Positions 22,049 through 32,941 of a stretch of 64,000 bases of DNA are shown piece by piece. A program made the position numbers and the translations under genes. The notes beneath the pieces are model-generated. The model was not told the origin of the DNA. It did not search any database and saw nothing but the letters and a program-made list of their open reading frames with translations. The DNA comes from Echinometra lucunter. Taxonomy: Eukaryota > Echinodermata > Echinoidea > Camarodonta > Echinometridae. Positions within the stretch are counted from its first letter, which is position 1. Every line of letters begins with the position of its first letter. Location: the NCBI GenBank assembly GCA_029962745.1, contig CM057157.1, positions 32,531,828 to 32,595,827 on the forward strand. Reading direction: 5' to 3'.

Positions 22049-25024
22049 ATGGCGATGAATAACAATCCTTTTATTTTTGACAACGCTATAAATGAATATC
22101 CTTTTGAGAGCAAATATTATACTCCTACTGAATTCAGTGAAACATTTCAAGATGATATTGAGGATGTTAAATTATTGCATATCAATGCTAGAAGCTTAAA
22201 CAGGAATTTTGATGATCTTCAAAATCTTCTCGATTCATTAAAACATTTTAGATTCACTGCAATTGGAATAAGTGAAACTTGGTTACACCAATCTTCCCCA
22301 CCACTGTTTAATTTACCCAACTATAATTTGGTCAGAGCTGATCGTGTAGGTAAGAGAGGCGGTGGCGTCGCATTTTATGTAGCTAATCATTTAAATTTCA
22401 AAATTCGAAATGATATTAAATTTGATCAAACAGAAGTTCTCTTTATTGAAATTGACAATCTTCAAAGCAAAAATTTAATTTTAGGTGTAATATATAGAGC
22501 TCCCGATACTCATTTTGATCTATTTTATGATAATTTCGAGCAATGCGTTAGCAAATTAGCAGACGAAAATAAGCAGATATATTTTCTCGGTGATTTTAAT
22601 GTTAACTTTCTTCCATTGCATCACAACAATCTTTCCAAAAGGTTTCTGCAACTGATGAATTCATATGGATTTTATTCTTTCATTAATAGGCCAACTAGAA
22701 TTAACATCCACTCCTCAACCTTAATTGATAACATATTTTCTAATATACACGACAAAAAGATAACTGGAGGATTGCTGTATTCCGAAGTATCTGATCACTT
22801 ACCTATATTTACTGTGTGTGGAAAATCATTAACTCGTTTTAAACCACCACAACATTTTATGTATCGGAAAGAAACCCCTCGTAATATTGAAATGTTAAAA
22901 CAAGATTTATTATTCGAAGAATGGAATGATATCCTGAATACAAATGATGTGAATACTGCGTATGAAAATTTTAATTCAAAGCTACAATTCTATTACAATA
23001 AAAACATTCCCCTTGTAAGAAATAAACGTAAACGTAATACACCTATAAACCCATGGATAACGAAAGGTATACTTAAATCTATAAAAACAAGAAACCGACT
23101 TTATAAACAACATTTGAGGAACCCTACGGATGCAAGTCTAGTTGTTTACAAAACGTATCGTAACAAATTAACAAAGTTAATTCGTTTTTCTCGAAAGTTA
23201 CACTTCTCAAACAAATTACAAAAGGTAAAATCCAACTCAGGAGCCACATGGAAAGTTATAAAAGAAATTATGGGAACAAAAAATGAGACTATACCTAAAG
23301 ATAACCTTACTTTCAATGGTAACAAAATCACAGATTCTAACGACTATGCCGATTGCTTTAATTCTTTCTTTACTAATATTGGTCCTCAACTTGCCACTCA
23401 TATTACTACTCCGAATAATGCTCATTTTACTGAATTCTTTTCAGAACCGATTCAAGACTCTTTATTTTTAAGACCGACAAACCCAAATGAAATCATTAAT
23501 ATTGCTAAATCATTAAATTCTTCGAAATCCAAAGGTCATGATAAAATTAGTACCTCACTTTTAAAGGAAATAATCCATTTCATTGCTGATCCACTAACAC
23601 ACATATTTAACCAGTCTTTACAATCCGGTATTTTCCCAGACTTGTTAAAAATAGCCAATGTAACCCCAATTTTCAAAAAGGATGACCAACATGAAATCAC
23701 TAATTACCGTCCTATTTCCATTCTCCCTGGTATATCAAAAATCTTAGAAAAAATTGTTTATAATAGATTACATAATTTTCTAAACTTCCATAAAATATTA
23801 AATCCAAACCAGTATGGTTTTAGAAAAAATCATTCCACGGATCTTGCTCTGGTTCAGATACATGATAAAATTACAGAAGCCATGGCCAAAAAAGAACACA
23901 TTATTGGTATTTTCTTAGACCTCAGTAAAGCGTTCGACACTCTTAATCATGATATATTGTTTTCCAAATTGTATTCCTGTGGTGTTCGGGGCTCAGCGCT
24001 CTTATGGTTTAAAAGTTATTTAAACAACCGAAAACAGTATGTTACTTTTAATGGTATTAATTCACGGTCTCTTCTAATCAAATGTGGTGTCCCCCAGGGA
24101 TCTATCCTGGGTCCACTTCTGTTTTTATTATACGTCAATGACATAATCAATACATCATCATTGTTATCTTTTGTCCTATTTGCAGATGACACTAACATAT
24201 TTTATTCTCATAAGAGCCTCAAGTCTCTAGAAAATATCTTGAATGCCGAATTAATAAAAGTTTCGAAATGGTTCAAATGCAATAAACTTTCTCTCAATAT
24301 TCAGAAAACCCATTTTATACATTTCAAGCACAACAATATCCATGTGAATAATAATCCAATTTATATTAACATTGACAACAATACAATTGAAGAAAAGAAG
24401 AGTTCGAAATTCCTGGGTGTCATTATTGACGAGAATTTAATTTGGAATGATCACATAAATCATGTTACACTATGTATTTCTCGAGGCGTGGGAATTATTC
24501 ATAAGTTAAAGTTTATGTTACCACGAATAACTCTGTTTTTACTATACAATACACTAATACTTCCTTACATAACATACTGTAATATTGTTTGGGCCAATTG
24601 TGGAACTACCAAACTCAACCCTATTCTCACCTTACAAAAGCGGGCTCTTCGTATCTGTACAGGATCGTCTTATTTTTCTCATTCTGATCCACTATTCTTT
24701 AAGCTCAAAACATTGAAGGTTTCTGATTTGAATGTCATGCAAGTTGCAGTTTTTATGTTCAAATACAAAAACAACCAACTTCCCTCCTCATTTCAAAATT
24801 TATTTAATCTAAACAGTACAATTCACACATACCCTACCCGTATTTCTGGAAATTTTCACCTAACAAACCCAAAGTTATTAATAACTCATAAATCAATTAG
24901 ACACCATGGCCCTGACCTATGGAACAATTTACCCGCAACTACAAAAATGTGTTCCTCACTTTATTCCTTTAAAGCCACTATGAAGCGCAACCTGATATCA
25001 TTGTATTCAAATCCGCCACATTGA
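22049..25024 (+). CDS. LINE endonuclease / reverse transcriptase polyprotein
   Basis: The 991-residue ORF starts MAMNNNPF. It carries an apurinic-type endonuclease domain (HINARSL at 44-50, SETWL 75-79, GDFNV 181-185, SDHLPIF 249-255) and a reverse transcriptase. RT motifs are YRPISILPGISKILE (about 553-567), FLDLSKAFD (622-630), VPQGSILGP (681-689) and the active site FADD (711-714). A C-terminal extension has no RNase H. In this class the endonuclease nicks target DNA and the RT primes on the nick. All catalytic motifs I can check are present and no stop or frameshift occurs. The first ATG of the frame is 22049; there is no separate ORF1. Clade placement between CR1, L2 and Rex is not certain. 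Confidence 0.92.
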   Translation: MAMNNNPFIFDNAINEYPFESKYYTPTEFSETFQDDIEDVKLLHINARSLNRNFDDLQNLLDSLKHFRFTAIGISETWLHQSSPPLFNLPNYNLVRADRVGKRGGGVAFYVANHLNFKIRNDIKFDQTEVLFIEIDNLQSKNLILGVIYRAPDTHFDLFYDNFEQCVSKLADENKQIYFLGDFNVNFLPLHHNNLSKRFLQLMNSYGFYSFINRPTRINIHSSTLIDNIFSNIHDKKITGGLLYSEVSDHLPIFTVCGKSLTRFKPPQHFMYRKETPRNIEMLKQDLLFEEWNDILNTNDVNTAYENFNSKLQFYYNKNIPLVRNKRKRNTPINPWITKGILKSIKTRNRLYKQHLRNPTDASLVVYKTYRNKLTKLIRFSRKLHFSNKLQKVKSNSGATWKVIKEIMGTKNETIPKDNLTFNGNKITDSNDYADCFNSFFTNIGPQLATHITTPNNAHFTEFFSEPIQDSLFLRPTNPNEIINIAKSLNSSKSKGHDKISTSLLKEIIHFIADPLTHIFNQSLQSGIFPDLLKIANVTPIFKKDDQHEITNYRPISILPGISKILEKIVYNRLHNFLNFHKILNPNQYGFRKNHSTDLALVQIHDKITEAMAKKEHIIGIFLDLSKAFDTLNHDILFSKLYSCGVRGSALLWFKSYLNNRKQYVTFNGINSRSLLIKCGVPQGSILGPLLFLLYVNDIINTSSLLSFVLFADDTNIFYSHKSLKSLENILNAELIKVSKWFKCNKLSLNIQKTHFIHFKHNNIHVNNNPIYINIDNNTIEEKKSSKFLGVIIDENLIWNDHINHVTLCISRGVGIIHKLKFMLPRITLFLLYNTLILPYITYCNIVWANCGTTKLNPILTLQKRALRICTGSSYFSHSDPLFFKLKTLKVSDLNVMQVAVFMFKYKNNQLPSSFQNLFNLNSTIHTYPTRISGNFHLTNPKLLITHKSIRHHGPDLWNNLPATTKMCSSLYSFKATMKRNLISLYSNPPH

Positions 25025-25186
25025 CTATACTTGTGTACCTATTTTTATATTATTCATCTATTTTAATCTTAGATGAATTTTGACCCCTCCTCCTCTAATG
25101 CACTTGCACTGCACTTGCACTTGCACTGCACCCTCATGACCTCTTGTTAAAAATGTGTAAGTTTTACATGTCGCTTTTTTTACCTT

Positions 25187-25231
25187 GAGGCCGTCGTCAA
25201 CATCAAGCAGGTCGCTCATGACGACGGTCTC
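25187..25231 (+). other. 3' UTR hairpin of the LINE
   Basis: GAGGCCGTCGTCA pairs with TGACGACGGTCTC (one G-T pair) around a 19-base loop. Hairpins near the 3' end are known RT-recognition features in several LINE clades; that role here is inferred. Confidence 0.7.
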
Positions 25232-25983
25232 CTGCGTTCTGAAATTAAGTTAAATAATATTTTTCATATACTTTTTTATATTCAGAAAGAGATTGTAAAT
25301 GATACGTGTGTCTAAAATGTATATGTATATAAATCTATGTAATAATTGATTATGTTGTATTGTGTTGAACATGTTGAACGCAGAAATAAATTTCAAGCAA
25401 ACAAGCAAACAAACAAGAATTAGAGAAAGTTTAAAAATTGGAAGCTAACTGAGTGCGAAATTCACTCGCTTTTGACTCATGAAGCCTGTTTGTGTGAGAA
25501 GCCGTACTCCCTACACAGGTTTCCGTAAGCAATGTGAAGGAATTCATCTTCACTGGGTAAAAACATCAACAGAAAGGACTTTGAAGTCAAGAAACATTAT
25601 CATTATGTACTTTGGCGTAAAATTTAATGAGTGAAAACATGAATTTGTAAACAGGGTAAGATTTAGAGCTCCCGTTTACTACGGCTTCTATGCTGCAATC
25701 GAACTTTTACTGACAAAACTAAGTTGAAAAACCATCGAAAGTACAAAAATACATCATACCTTCATCCGTCAGATATAAACATTGTCTTACCTCATCTACC
25801 CATATTTCCATGCTTTATTTTATTGATCTAGAATAAAGTAAATGGAACAATATAAGGACATATCTCATATCTTACATTCATTTTGTACACACAGCCAATC
25901 ACGGTCAGCGCGCTTGCCCACCGCAGCAATGGCGTCGCCGATAGAGGGCCAAATACATAAACCGGAGGTGAAATTGGTCTATA

Positions 25984-26836
25984 CCATGCACACTGTTTAA
26001 TGACTAAATTTAGAATTCTGCGTGCTAGCCTAACTCACGATTGTATCATTATGATCAGTATATGAATACGTATTTGAAGGAAAAATTATATTAATGAATG
26101 GGGTGAAGGGTGAGAGCTTTTTTCTCTCGGTATACATTTTTCCCTCTGCCACCGAATTTGGTAGTTAAGTGTGAGAAAAAAAGAAGCACTCAACTAGCTT
26201 TTTCATGCATTTTGTTTGATAAAAGGATAAGGTTGATATGGTGGGTAACTAGTGAATTCCATCAAAGTTGTTTCAAGAATTGCATTCATTCTTACTTGGT
26301 CAGTTTTAACTTTTACTCTTAACATAACGTATACATCAATACGTTAAGCTGCTTCATCATAATAGAGGTTTTCCACCTTTTTTTTCGTATGATTTAATGA
26401 AAAACGTGTTTTCACTTCCGTCTTTGTCATGTTTGTTCCGCTAATTTTGAAACATTGAAATTCAATTTCGTTCTTTGTCTCCCGTTTTCATCTTTTGCAA
26501 TTCAAATTTGGCGGTGACAGTAGCTAGGAACTAAAATCAGTTTCGTCGTCTATCAGCATTCATTTTCGTCAAAGTTTTGCTCAAAAATCGTCTGCCAGAT
26601 TTTACGGTTTCCTGGCTGGCAACGAATCTGCCACAATCACTCAGAGCGTGTGGGTGGATGTGTTTTTTTAACATACGAAATTGCTTTTGATGATAGCTGC
26701 GTTCCACATTACATGTTATGAAAACATTTCTGGGTGGGTTTTGTTTCTTCAAAGAAAAGAAGCAACAACAAAAAAGAATAAATAAACAAATGAATGATTA
26801 ATGTATATCTAGAGAAATAAAATGGTTAAAGACCTG
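25984..26836. other. No gene recognised
   Basis: AT-rich sequence with frequent stops on both strands. It begins with the tail of the 34-bp repeat unit. Nothing else can be supported. Confidence 0.5.
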
Positions 26837-27003
26837 GGGGTGTTTTATAAAGCTGTTCGTAAGTTATGCACGACTTTATGCACGACTGGAACATGTTCTT
26901 GGGTGCTAATGAGATTCTCAATCATTTACATGTAGCATAAGAACATATCACCAGTCGTGTGTAAAGTCGTGCGTAACTTACGAACAGCTTTATGAAACAC
27001 CTC
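26837..27003. mobile_element. Palindromic MITE (TSD CTG)
   Basis: Left GGGGTGTTTTATAAAGCTG and right CAGCTTTATGAAACACCTC begin inverted arms of about 55 bp containing GTTCGTAAGTTA(T/C)GCACGACTTTA. CTG lies on each side. The 167-bp size, ends and target match the style of the MITE at 34025-34192. Confidence 0.8.
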
Positions 27004-27760
27004 CTGGTTTACCAAAGCCCATATAGCACCTCCCAAATTTGAATTAAAAAATAATGAATTTGTTTTAAAAGTTCACTAATTTATTTTAGCATTCCTGACT
27101 AGGAACAGCCGGAGATATTTTCATTGACAATCAAGGAATGTGTTTGAATGCTTAACTTTTAAATTTGATGATCAAATAACGAATATGAATGACAAATTGA
27201 CGAAACTGAACTTAGCATTTGAAAGCAGTATGCTTCTGCGGACGAAATTGAATTAAAAATTCATGAAATTGACCATAAGGAGGTGAAGAATTTTGCGGGA
27301 AAACCTAAACTTTTGCCAAGGTTCTGATCATCTTCAAAGACAATCATGTAAATATGTTTTATTTTTCTTTCTGTTTATGACGTCAACAATCACTGACAGG
27401 AGGTTTTTGTGCTATCATGGTGGATTCATAGTTTTGAACGGAGAATAAAATATGTGGTAACTTGTCACTTTCTGTGTTGATAGAAGCCAATATATCAACA
27501 AATCTGAGGTGGTGAAAAGTGGTGAAAAGTCTGAGTCAAATCTGCCATTTGACTCAGACTTACCTTCATAGTATCCTCAAATCAAGTAACAACTGCATGA
27601 AAATAATTAAGATTAATTGACTCCGTTACAATTGTATCAACTCGGATTTTACTCATGGTCCACTTCGCATGCCCTTGTCAATTTCACCGTGGTGAAAATT
27701 CTGTAACTTTGTCCTTAATAAAGTTTTGAATCCATTAATCTGTTATGTTTGGTGATATGA
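27004..27760. other. No gene recognised
   Basis: A/T-rich sequence without a supported exon. A short direct repeat GTGGTGAAAAGT occurs near 27510-27530. From about 27640 it grades into the decayed RT remnant. Confidence 0.4.
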
Positions 27761-27769
27761 AATTCAATA

Positions 27770-27985
27770 TGTTTCCGATATTTCCATTCATATTATGTAT
27801 ATTGACAATTGCACGTCGCAACTCAGAATTATTTGTGGAGTTCCACAGTGCTTTGTGCTAGGCCCTTTAATTTTTATTCTGCATGTTAAAAATCATCAAA
27901 TTTGCAGGCATCTGATATATGCAGATGAAACGAACCTCTTTTTACTCATAAATTCTGAAATAGATTCGGTTGCAAAATACTGAAT
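27770..27985 (+). pseudogene. Reverse transcriptase scrap of a LINE
   Basis: A short open segment contains CGVPQ..VLGPLIFIL and IYADETNLFLL, the palm region of a non-LTR RT, with the second Asp of the YADD box replaced by Glu. Flanking sequence is out of frame. It is a dead fragment of unknown clade. Confidence 0.75.
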
Positions 27986-28011
27986 GGATCCTAGCTTACA
28001 AATTATCATCT

Positions 28012-28475
28012 ACCACTGTGCCATACTTCAAATACCATTCACCATTTACACTTCACTTTTTTGTACCCATCACCACTCAAATGGTATAAATTCAAATAAC
28101 ATTAGGATACTAATAATATACCATTAAGGTAATAATATACATGTACCACAGAAATAGGCATTCAAATACCATTCATAATTCGGATTGCCCTCCATTTACC
28201 CTTCACTTTTTGTACCTTTCATCACTCAAATGGTATAATTTCGATACTAGCAATCAAGATACCCTCAGAGTTATAATCTACAACTGAAATGCACTTCAAA
28301 TAACATTCAGATTATCCTTCATTTACCCTTTCTTTTTTGTACCCTTCACCACTCTAATGGTATAGTTCAAATACCATTAGGATACCTTTTGAGTTATGTA
28401 CTTTACCACTGAATTATCCTCAGATTACCCTTCATTTACCATTCATTTTTCTTCCTTTTTTGTAAGGGATGCTTT
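28012..28475. repeat. Degenerate tandem repeat, ~130-150 bp units
   Basis: Three and a half units each contain CTTCAAATA.CATTC, CATTTACCCTTCACTTTTTTGTACC and CACCACTCAAATGGTATA. The last word recurs near 28081, 28230 and 28357. It is non-coding. Confidence 0.75.
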
Positions 28476-28524
28476 ATGCTTTGTAGGGCCATTACCTTAA
28501 AAAGCATATACATGTACATGCATT

Positions 28525-28625
28525 AGCAAATGTTCAAAGGAGGGCGACTAGATTAGTCCCAGAGTTAAGAGAGCTGCCTCAAGCACAAAGATTAGTCTTT
28601 CAGGAGAGTCTTACCAGCTGGATCT
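28525..28625 (+). pseudogene. C-terminal LINE scrap
   Basis: Translation gives NVQRRATRLVPELRELPQ, a motif downstream of the RT in many Jockey-superfamily and I-type LINEs. Only about 30 codons remain open. It may belong to the same dead element as 27770-27985, separated by the tandem repeat. Confidence 0.65.
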
Positions 28626-29078
28626 AATGTCTTCTCCTCAGATTACCCTTCATTTGTGAGCTGTTTGGAGCCGCTTCTTCCAGTCTTCACAGATGTCATC
28701 AATAGTCGGTTTGACAGTCCTATTTAGCTAACAGTGTAACCTAGAAAAGTTCTTTCCGTTAAAGTTTTTTGGCTGATGTATGATCCTATGTGGTCTATGA
28801 TCATTTTCAGTTTGGTTGCCCAAACCGCAACTTCGAGCAATTTGCATAATTTTCATAAATCTGTATGCATACAGGCTATACAGCGTAAAGACAACTTACA
28901 CAGATTGTTAAAACTGAACTACGTGCTAATTGTGTATGGCGCTGATACGGAACTCTAATAGTGTTACCCATCTCGTGAATGCAACCTGTGAAAAAACGAA
29001 ACGGCCTTAATACACGCAATCAATGAGATATGTTTGCACATCCATTTAGGGGTTCGTTGGACATAGGAGTCATTTCCA

Positions 29079-29310
29079 GGGGCGTAGACAGCGGGGGGAT
29101 GAGGGGTATGCATCCCCCCACCTCACAAGGTGGGGGGGGGATGACATGTACAATCATCCCCCCCCCCCGGTTTTAGGGAAGGATGTTTTCTTACATTATC
29201 ATTATAACAACAACAACAATAAACATAATAATAATGATAATAATAATAATAATAACAATAATACATTACTAAATATTATTATTATTATTATTATTTCCTT
29301 TATCCACAAC
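29079..29310. repeat. G/C homopolymer block and AAT repeats
   Basis: CAGGGGCGTAGAC at 29079 looks like a hAT left terminus and is followed by alternating G and C runs around GATGACATGTACAATCATCC. An AATAATAATAAC array follows (29205-29300). No matching right end could be assigned. Confidence 0.5.
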
Positions 29311-29423
29311 TTGATGTTCTGTTGGTATATTAAACAGCAACTGGACTTCTTCCAGAAATCTAGGGTTATCTGTTCTCTATTTTATCAAACAAGTCCTCTT
29401 TTCATTGTTCATTTCTCTTTCTA

Positions 29424-30424
29424 GTTCAAGAACTTTCGTAGGATGTGAGCTGTCTCAAGCAAGCTTGCCTTCTGTATTGTTTCAAAGGACACCTCGACTC
29501 CTAGATCAGCCAGGAAGCTTCTGTGTCTGGTTGTTACAGTTCCTAAGGCTCCGATGACTATTGGTACTACCTTCGCCTTCACCTTCCATATCCTTTTCAG
29601 CTCCAATGCCAGGTCGTTATACTTCTGTATCTTTTCCTCCTCTTTACGCCAAGCTCTGCAGTCTCCTGGAATCGCAATATCTATGATGAGACATTCCTTC
29701 TCCTTCTTTTTTAAGAGAACGACGTCTGGCCGTCTAGCTTGAATAACCTTGTCTGTCTGGATATTAAAATCCCATAAGAGTTTAACATCATCGTTCTCTG
29801 CGACAGGCTCTGCCCGATGTTCGTACCATTTTTCGGCATGGGGTAAACCGTACTTCTTTGCCAGACCCCAGTGAACTGCAGCTGCTACTCTATCATGCCT
29901 TCCTTTGTACTCAGTCTGTGCCATTTTGCTGCATTCACTCACCAGATGAGTAACCGTTTCGTCTTTGTCATGACACATTCGGCATGAGGGAGATGTGTGC
30001 TCCTTCTCAGTTCTGTAGAGGTGTCGTGGTCTAGTGGATATGTCACCGGACTGTAGATCTCGTGGTCCGAGTTCAAATCCCGGCGCGGCACTAATGTCCT
30101 TTGGCAAGATATGAATCTACATTTGCCACTCTCCACCCAGGTGTTAAGTGGGTACCCGGTAGGATGCGAAAGTCATTGTGATTTGTTTAGCATTGTGCGC
30201 GCCTGCAAAAGGCGACTGGCTGGAATGCTCCCTAGGGAGTGGAGAAGGTGCATACATTGTATGCGGGCAAGCCTGAATCCGATGACCGGGGTAATAATAT
30301 TTCTGTAAAGCGCTTAGAGACTCTCTTGGAGATGTATTAGGCGCTATATAAATCCAGAATATTATTATTATTATTATTATTCTGGCTTTCCGGTAATTTG
30401 TTCTAAGTGCCTGGTCCTGTGCAG

Positions 30425-30425
<1 letters not shown>
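29424..30425 (-). pseudogene. RLE-class LINE C-terminus, interrupted by a SINE
   Basis: Read on the minus strand, the segment encodes a CCHC-type zinc motif (CRMCHDKDETVTHLVSEC) followed by a restriction-like endonuclease region with RRPDVVLL and CLIIDIAIPGD, then LRKFLN and a stop at 29421-29423. This C-terminal layout is typical of non-LTR elements of the R2/NeSL/Hero type rather than the APE type. A SINE (30016-30379) splits it. The preceding coding stretch (AAQDQALRTNYRKA) continues in frame at 30384-30425, then ends at an ATT microsatellite. Only the C-terminal part is left, so the copy is dead. Confidence 0.8.
30016..30379 (+). mobile_element. tRNA-derived SINE
   Basis: The 5' part is tRNA-like, with an A-box TGGTCTAGTGG (about 30028) and a B-box GTTCAAATCCC (about 30070), the internal RNA polymerase III promoter. 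A tRNA-unrelated body follows. The 3' end GTAAAGCGCTTAGAGA, GGCGCTATATAAAT plus ATT repeats resembles tails shared with L2/CR1 LINEs. TTCTG occurs on both sides (30011-30015, 30380-30384). Removing one copy restores the minus-strand LINE frame. Confidence 0.88.
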
Positions 30426-30516
<91 letters not shown>

Positions 30517-30600
30517 AATAATAATAATTATCATTATTATGATAACAATAATAGTTATCATCATCATCATTATCATCATCATCATCGTTAATGTGACTGA
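30426..30600. repeat. (ATT)n microsatellite
   Basis: An almost pure ATT array that switches to AATAAT and then ATCATC variants near 30515-30595. Confidence 0.95.
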
Positions 30601-30819
30601 AATGGCGATTGCTATCATAACATATCGATCATTATTCTGATTTATGTATTTATTTATATTACTTTTGGGTAATTTCGGCGCCGTCTCAGTTTTTCTGAAG
30701 TGGTGTAATAACAAATTTTTTTTAAAAAAAGATAAATAGCGTGATGTAAATATGCAATAATGTGTAAGTCAGTCCATATTCTATATACGTTTGTCACGGT
30801 GCGTAGATCTTCAATTTAC

Positions 30820-32062
30820 AGAGGCGACGCTCCCCGGGGGCAGGGTGCACAGTGTCTCCCCCCCCCCCCCCCCCACTTTTCGAAGCATCCAAAAAGTGCC
30901 CCTTTTTACCCAACAAAAATGCCGCCTTTCAAACCTGTTCAGTGCCCTTCTTTTATCTTAGAAGGGCCCATTTTCTTTGTTGATCAACTGCCCTTTCGCT
31001 TTCTAATAAGTGCCCCTTTTCGTTTCAGATAAGTTACCCTTCTTAAAATCTACAGAAATGCGCTCTTTTATGCCTTTCCCTTTTAATAGCGCTCTGTTCC
31101 CTTCTGCGAAGTGCGCCTCTTACATTTCAAATTAATGTCCCTTTTAAAATGTGATTATTATCCCCTTTCACTACCTCTTTTCGTTTTTCACAGTGCAATT
31201 TCTCTTCTGCAGATTGCCCCTTTTCACCCCTGAAAGTGCCCCATTTGAAATCTGATACATGCCCTCATTTACTTCTGATAAGTGCCCATTTTCCTTTCTA
31301 GTATGTCCAGTTTCTGCATCTGTTCATGTAAGATAAGGGCAATTAGTGCCATTTTTGTTTTCTGATACGGTAGTGTCCCTTTTCCATTTGGGCAAGTGCT
31401 TCCCACAACTGTAATTAGAAGGAACGGTGCCCCTTTATTGGGGGGTATTTTTCTACTTTTTCTTTCTAAAGCTCGCTCGCTACGCTCGCTCGTACTTATG
31501 ATATCTCACTCAAGGCAGTTCAAGTGTGTTGTAACCATAAAGTCTTATATGTTCTCCTAAGTCCTGATGGCATTGTGCTCAAAACCCCATTCAATTTGAA
31601 TATTTTCTCTGATAAAAAATGATCGGTAGCTATGAGACCTCACTAATGCATTTAAACATTATAGCTTGGTCACTATAAGGAAAATTATATACAAAGTAAA
31701 TGGAAGAAATTTAAAATGATAATGGAACACGAATAAAATGAATTTCTGGGAGGCTTTATCATTATAGGCCACTCGAAATATACTGCAAATACCATGCCCT
31801 TCAGCAAAAATACCTAGCATTTTTTGCTCGCTCGCTTCGCTCGCTCACAATGCAGTATACAATAGTAGTGCAAAGTAGTTATTGTCATGACTTGTAAAAG
31901 TATGTCAAAATGCACTTTAAAAGTGTGTTAAACAGAATGTAAGGGTATATTTTCCTTCTCGTGTTCAGCTTTTGTAAGGGCCCCCTTCCCCCCCCCCCCC
32001 CCCAAGTGCCCCTTTTCGCTAGTGCCCCCCCCCCCCACTTTGAAAGACGCTCCGCCGCCCTG
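30820..32062. mobile_element. Non-autonomous element with GTGCCCCTTTT repeats
   Basis: The left end CAGAGGCGACGCTCC and right end GACGCTCCGCCGCCCTG are imperfect inverted termini. The flanks TCAATTTA and CTTATTTA agree at six of eight positions. From 30884 to 31440 a ~30-35-bp degenerate unit (AAGTGCCCCTTTTCGTTTC-like) is repeated more than a dozen times. GCTCGCTCGCT(A/T)CGCTCGCTC occurs at 31472 and 31826. The hAT assignment is tentative. Confidence 0.5.
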
Positions 32063-32373
32063 CTTATTTATGTCTGTGCATTCGGATGTGGGTGTGTATG
32101 TGTGCGTGCGTATGTGAGTGTGTGTGTGTGTGTGATTGAGTGAGTTGTGGGGGTGCGGGTGTGTGTGTGTATACCCTCGATTTCTCGTGAATGGCAAATC
32201 ATCCCCCCCCCCCCCAGGTGTAAGAACCTGTCTACGCCACTGTTTGTCAGGACTGTGTCTGAGAACCGGCAGGATTCGGTAACCTGGCATGATACTACTT
32301 TATCTTTAAAAAATAATAATAAATAAATAAAAAAATTAATAATTCATAGTAAAATATATATAGAAAATAAAGA

Positions 32374-32515
32374 AGAGATGCCAATAGAACTTATCCTTAA
32401 AATACCAAAGCTATTTAAAAGAAATAATAACAACAAAAATAAAGCTAACTTAGTTGGTGATAATAGTCAAGACTGACTGATCGCCATTCAACACGAATCA
32501 ACAACAACAACAACA
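32374..32515 (+). repeat. 3' end of a 5'-truncated LINE, copy 2
   Basis: Close match to 175-330, ending in the same TGGTGAT/ATCGCCA stem-loop and a CAACAACAAC tail. It abuts the 5' region of the I/Nimb-type LINE that follows, so it may be an earlier insertion into which that LINE landed. Confidence 0.6.
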
Positions 32516-32629
32516 TCGAAGTTGCGATAGATTTGAATCATTCGCAACTCTTTGATTTTTTTGTTTGTTTGTTGTTTTGTTTTTTTCCCCTTTTATTGTG
32601 GGTTATTTTGAAGATACCGTATTTGGTCG

Positions 32630-32666
32630 CAGAAGAAGCAGTAAAAAAAAAAAAAAAAAAAAAAAA
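32630..32666. repeat. Poly-A tract
   Basis: A run of about 25 A residues in the presumed 5' leader of the I/Nimb-type LINE. Confidence 0.9.
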
Positions 32667-32941
32667 GATAGGTTTCAATCTGCCACAGGTCGGAGCTGCG
32701 AAGCAACGTGACAGCATTTTACAGCATTTTCGAGTTTCGTACTTCGTATTTCGAGTTTTATATTTCGGATTTTGGTTCTTGATAGTAGGAAGCATCAACT
32801 GCAGACCAAGCTGGAACATTTTCTGAGTAAGAAGACATTTTGTGGGCTTTTCAAGCACTCAGCACTTAACCCTTAGTTTGCACGGTCCCTTAACTAACAC
32901 ACGTGTATTCAATTTTCCCGCCTATCCCCTTGCAGCCAATC

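Larger units (their letters stand above)
21817..25412 (+). mobile_element. Intact LINE (Jockey-superfamily, CR1/L2/Rex-like)
   Basis: The element lies between two ACAAG copies (21812-21816, 25413-25417), and copy 1 of the host transposon shows the undisturbed site. It has a 232-bp leader, one long ORF, a 3' UTR with a 13-bp hairpin (25187-25199 with 25219-25231), an AATAAA (about 25384) and a CAAACAAG-type tail. The single intact ORF and complete-looking ends suggest a recent, possibly active copy. Confidence 0.85.
21593..25979. mobile_element. Non-autonomous DNA transposon, copy 2 (split by a LINE)
   Basis: Same family as 362-1143. Termini GACCAATTTCAC and GTGAAATTGGTC are perfect inverted repeats flanked by TATA. 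The neighbouring 34-bp repeat unit contains one TATA at this place, so the ancestral target is visible and the duplication is TATA. A 3.6-kb LINE (21817-25412) interrupts it. Confidence 0.85.

Noticed and set aside
30018..30090. Functional tRNA gene
   Set aside because: A and B boxes are present but it lacks a clean acceptor stem and is followed by a SINE body and ATT tail.
29421..30107. 228-codon minus-strand ORF as one protein
   Set aside because: The first ~30 codons come from the reverse strand of the SINE; only the remainder is LINE protein.
29079..32243. Single large element from CAGGGGCGTAGAC to GTCTACGCCACTG
   Set aside because: The ends are complementary, but the 8-bp flanks (GTCATTTC and TTTGTCAG) do not match and several unrelated elements lie between.
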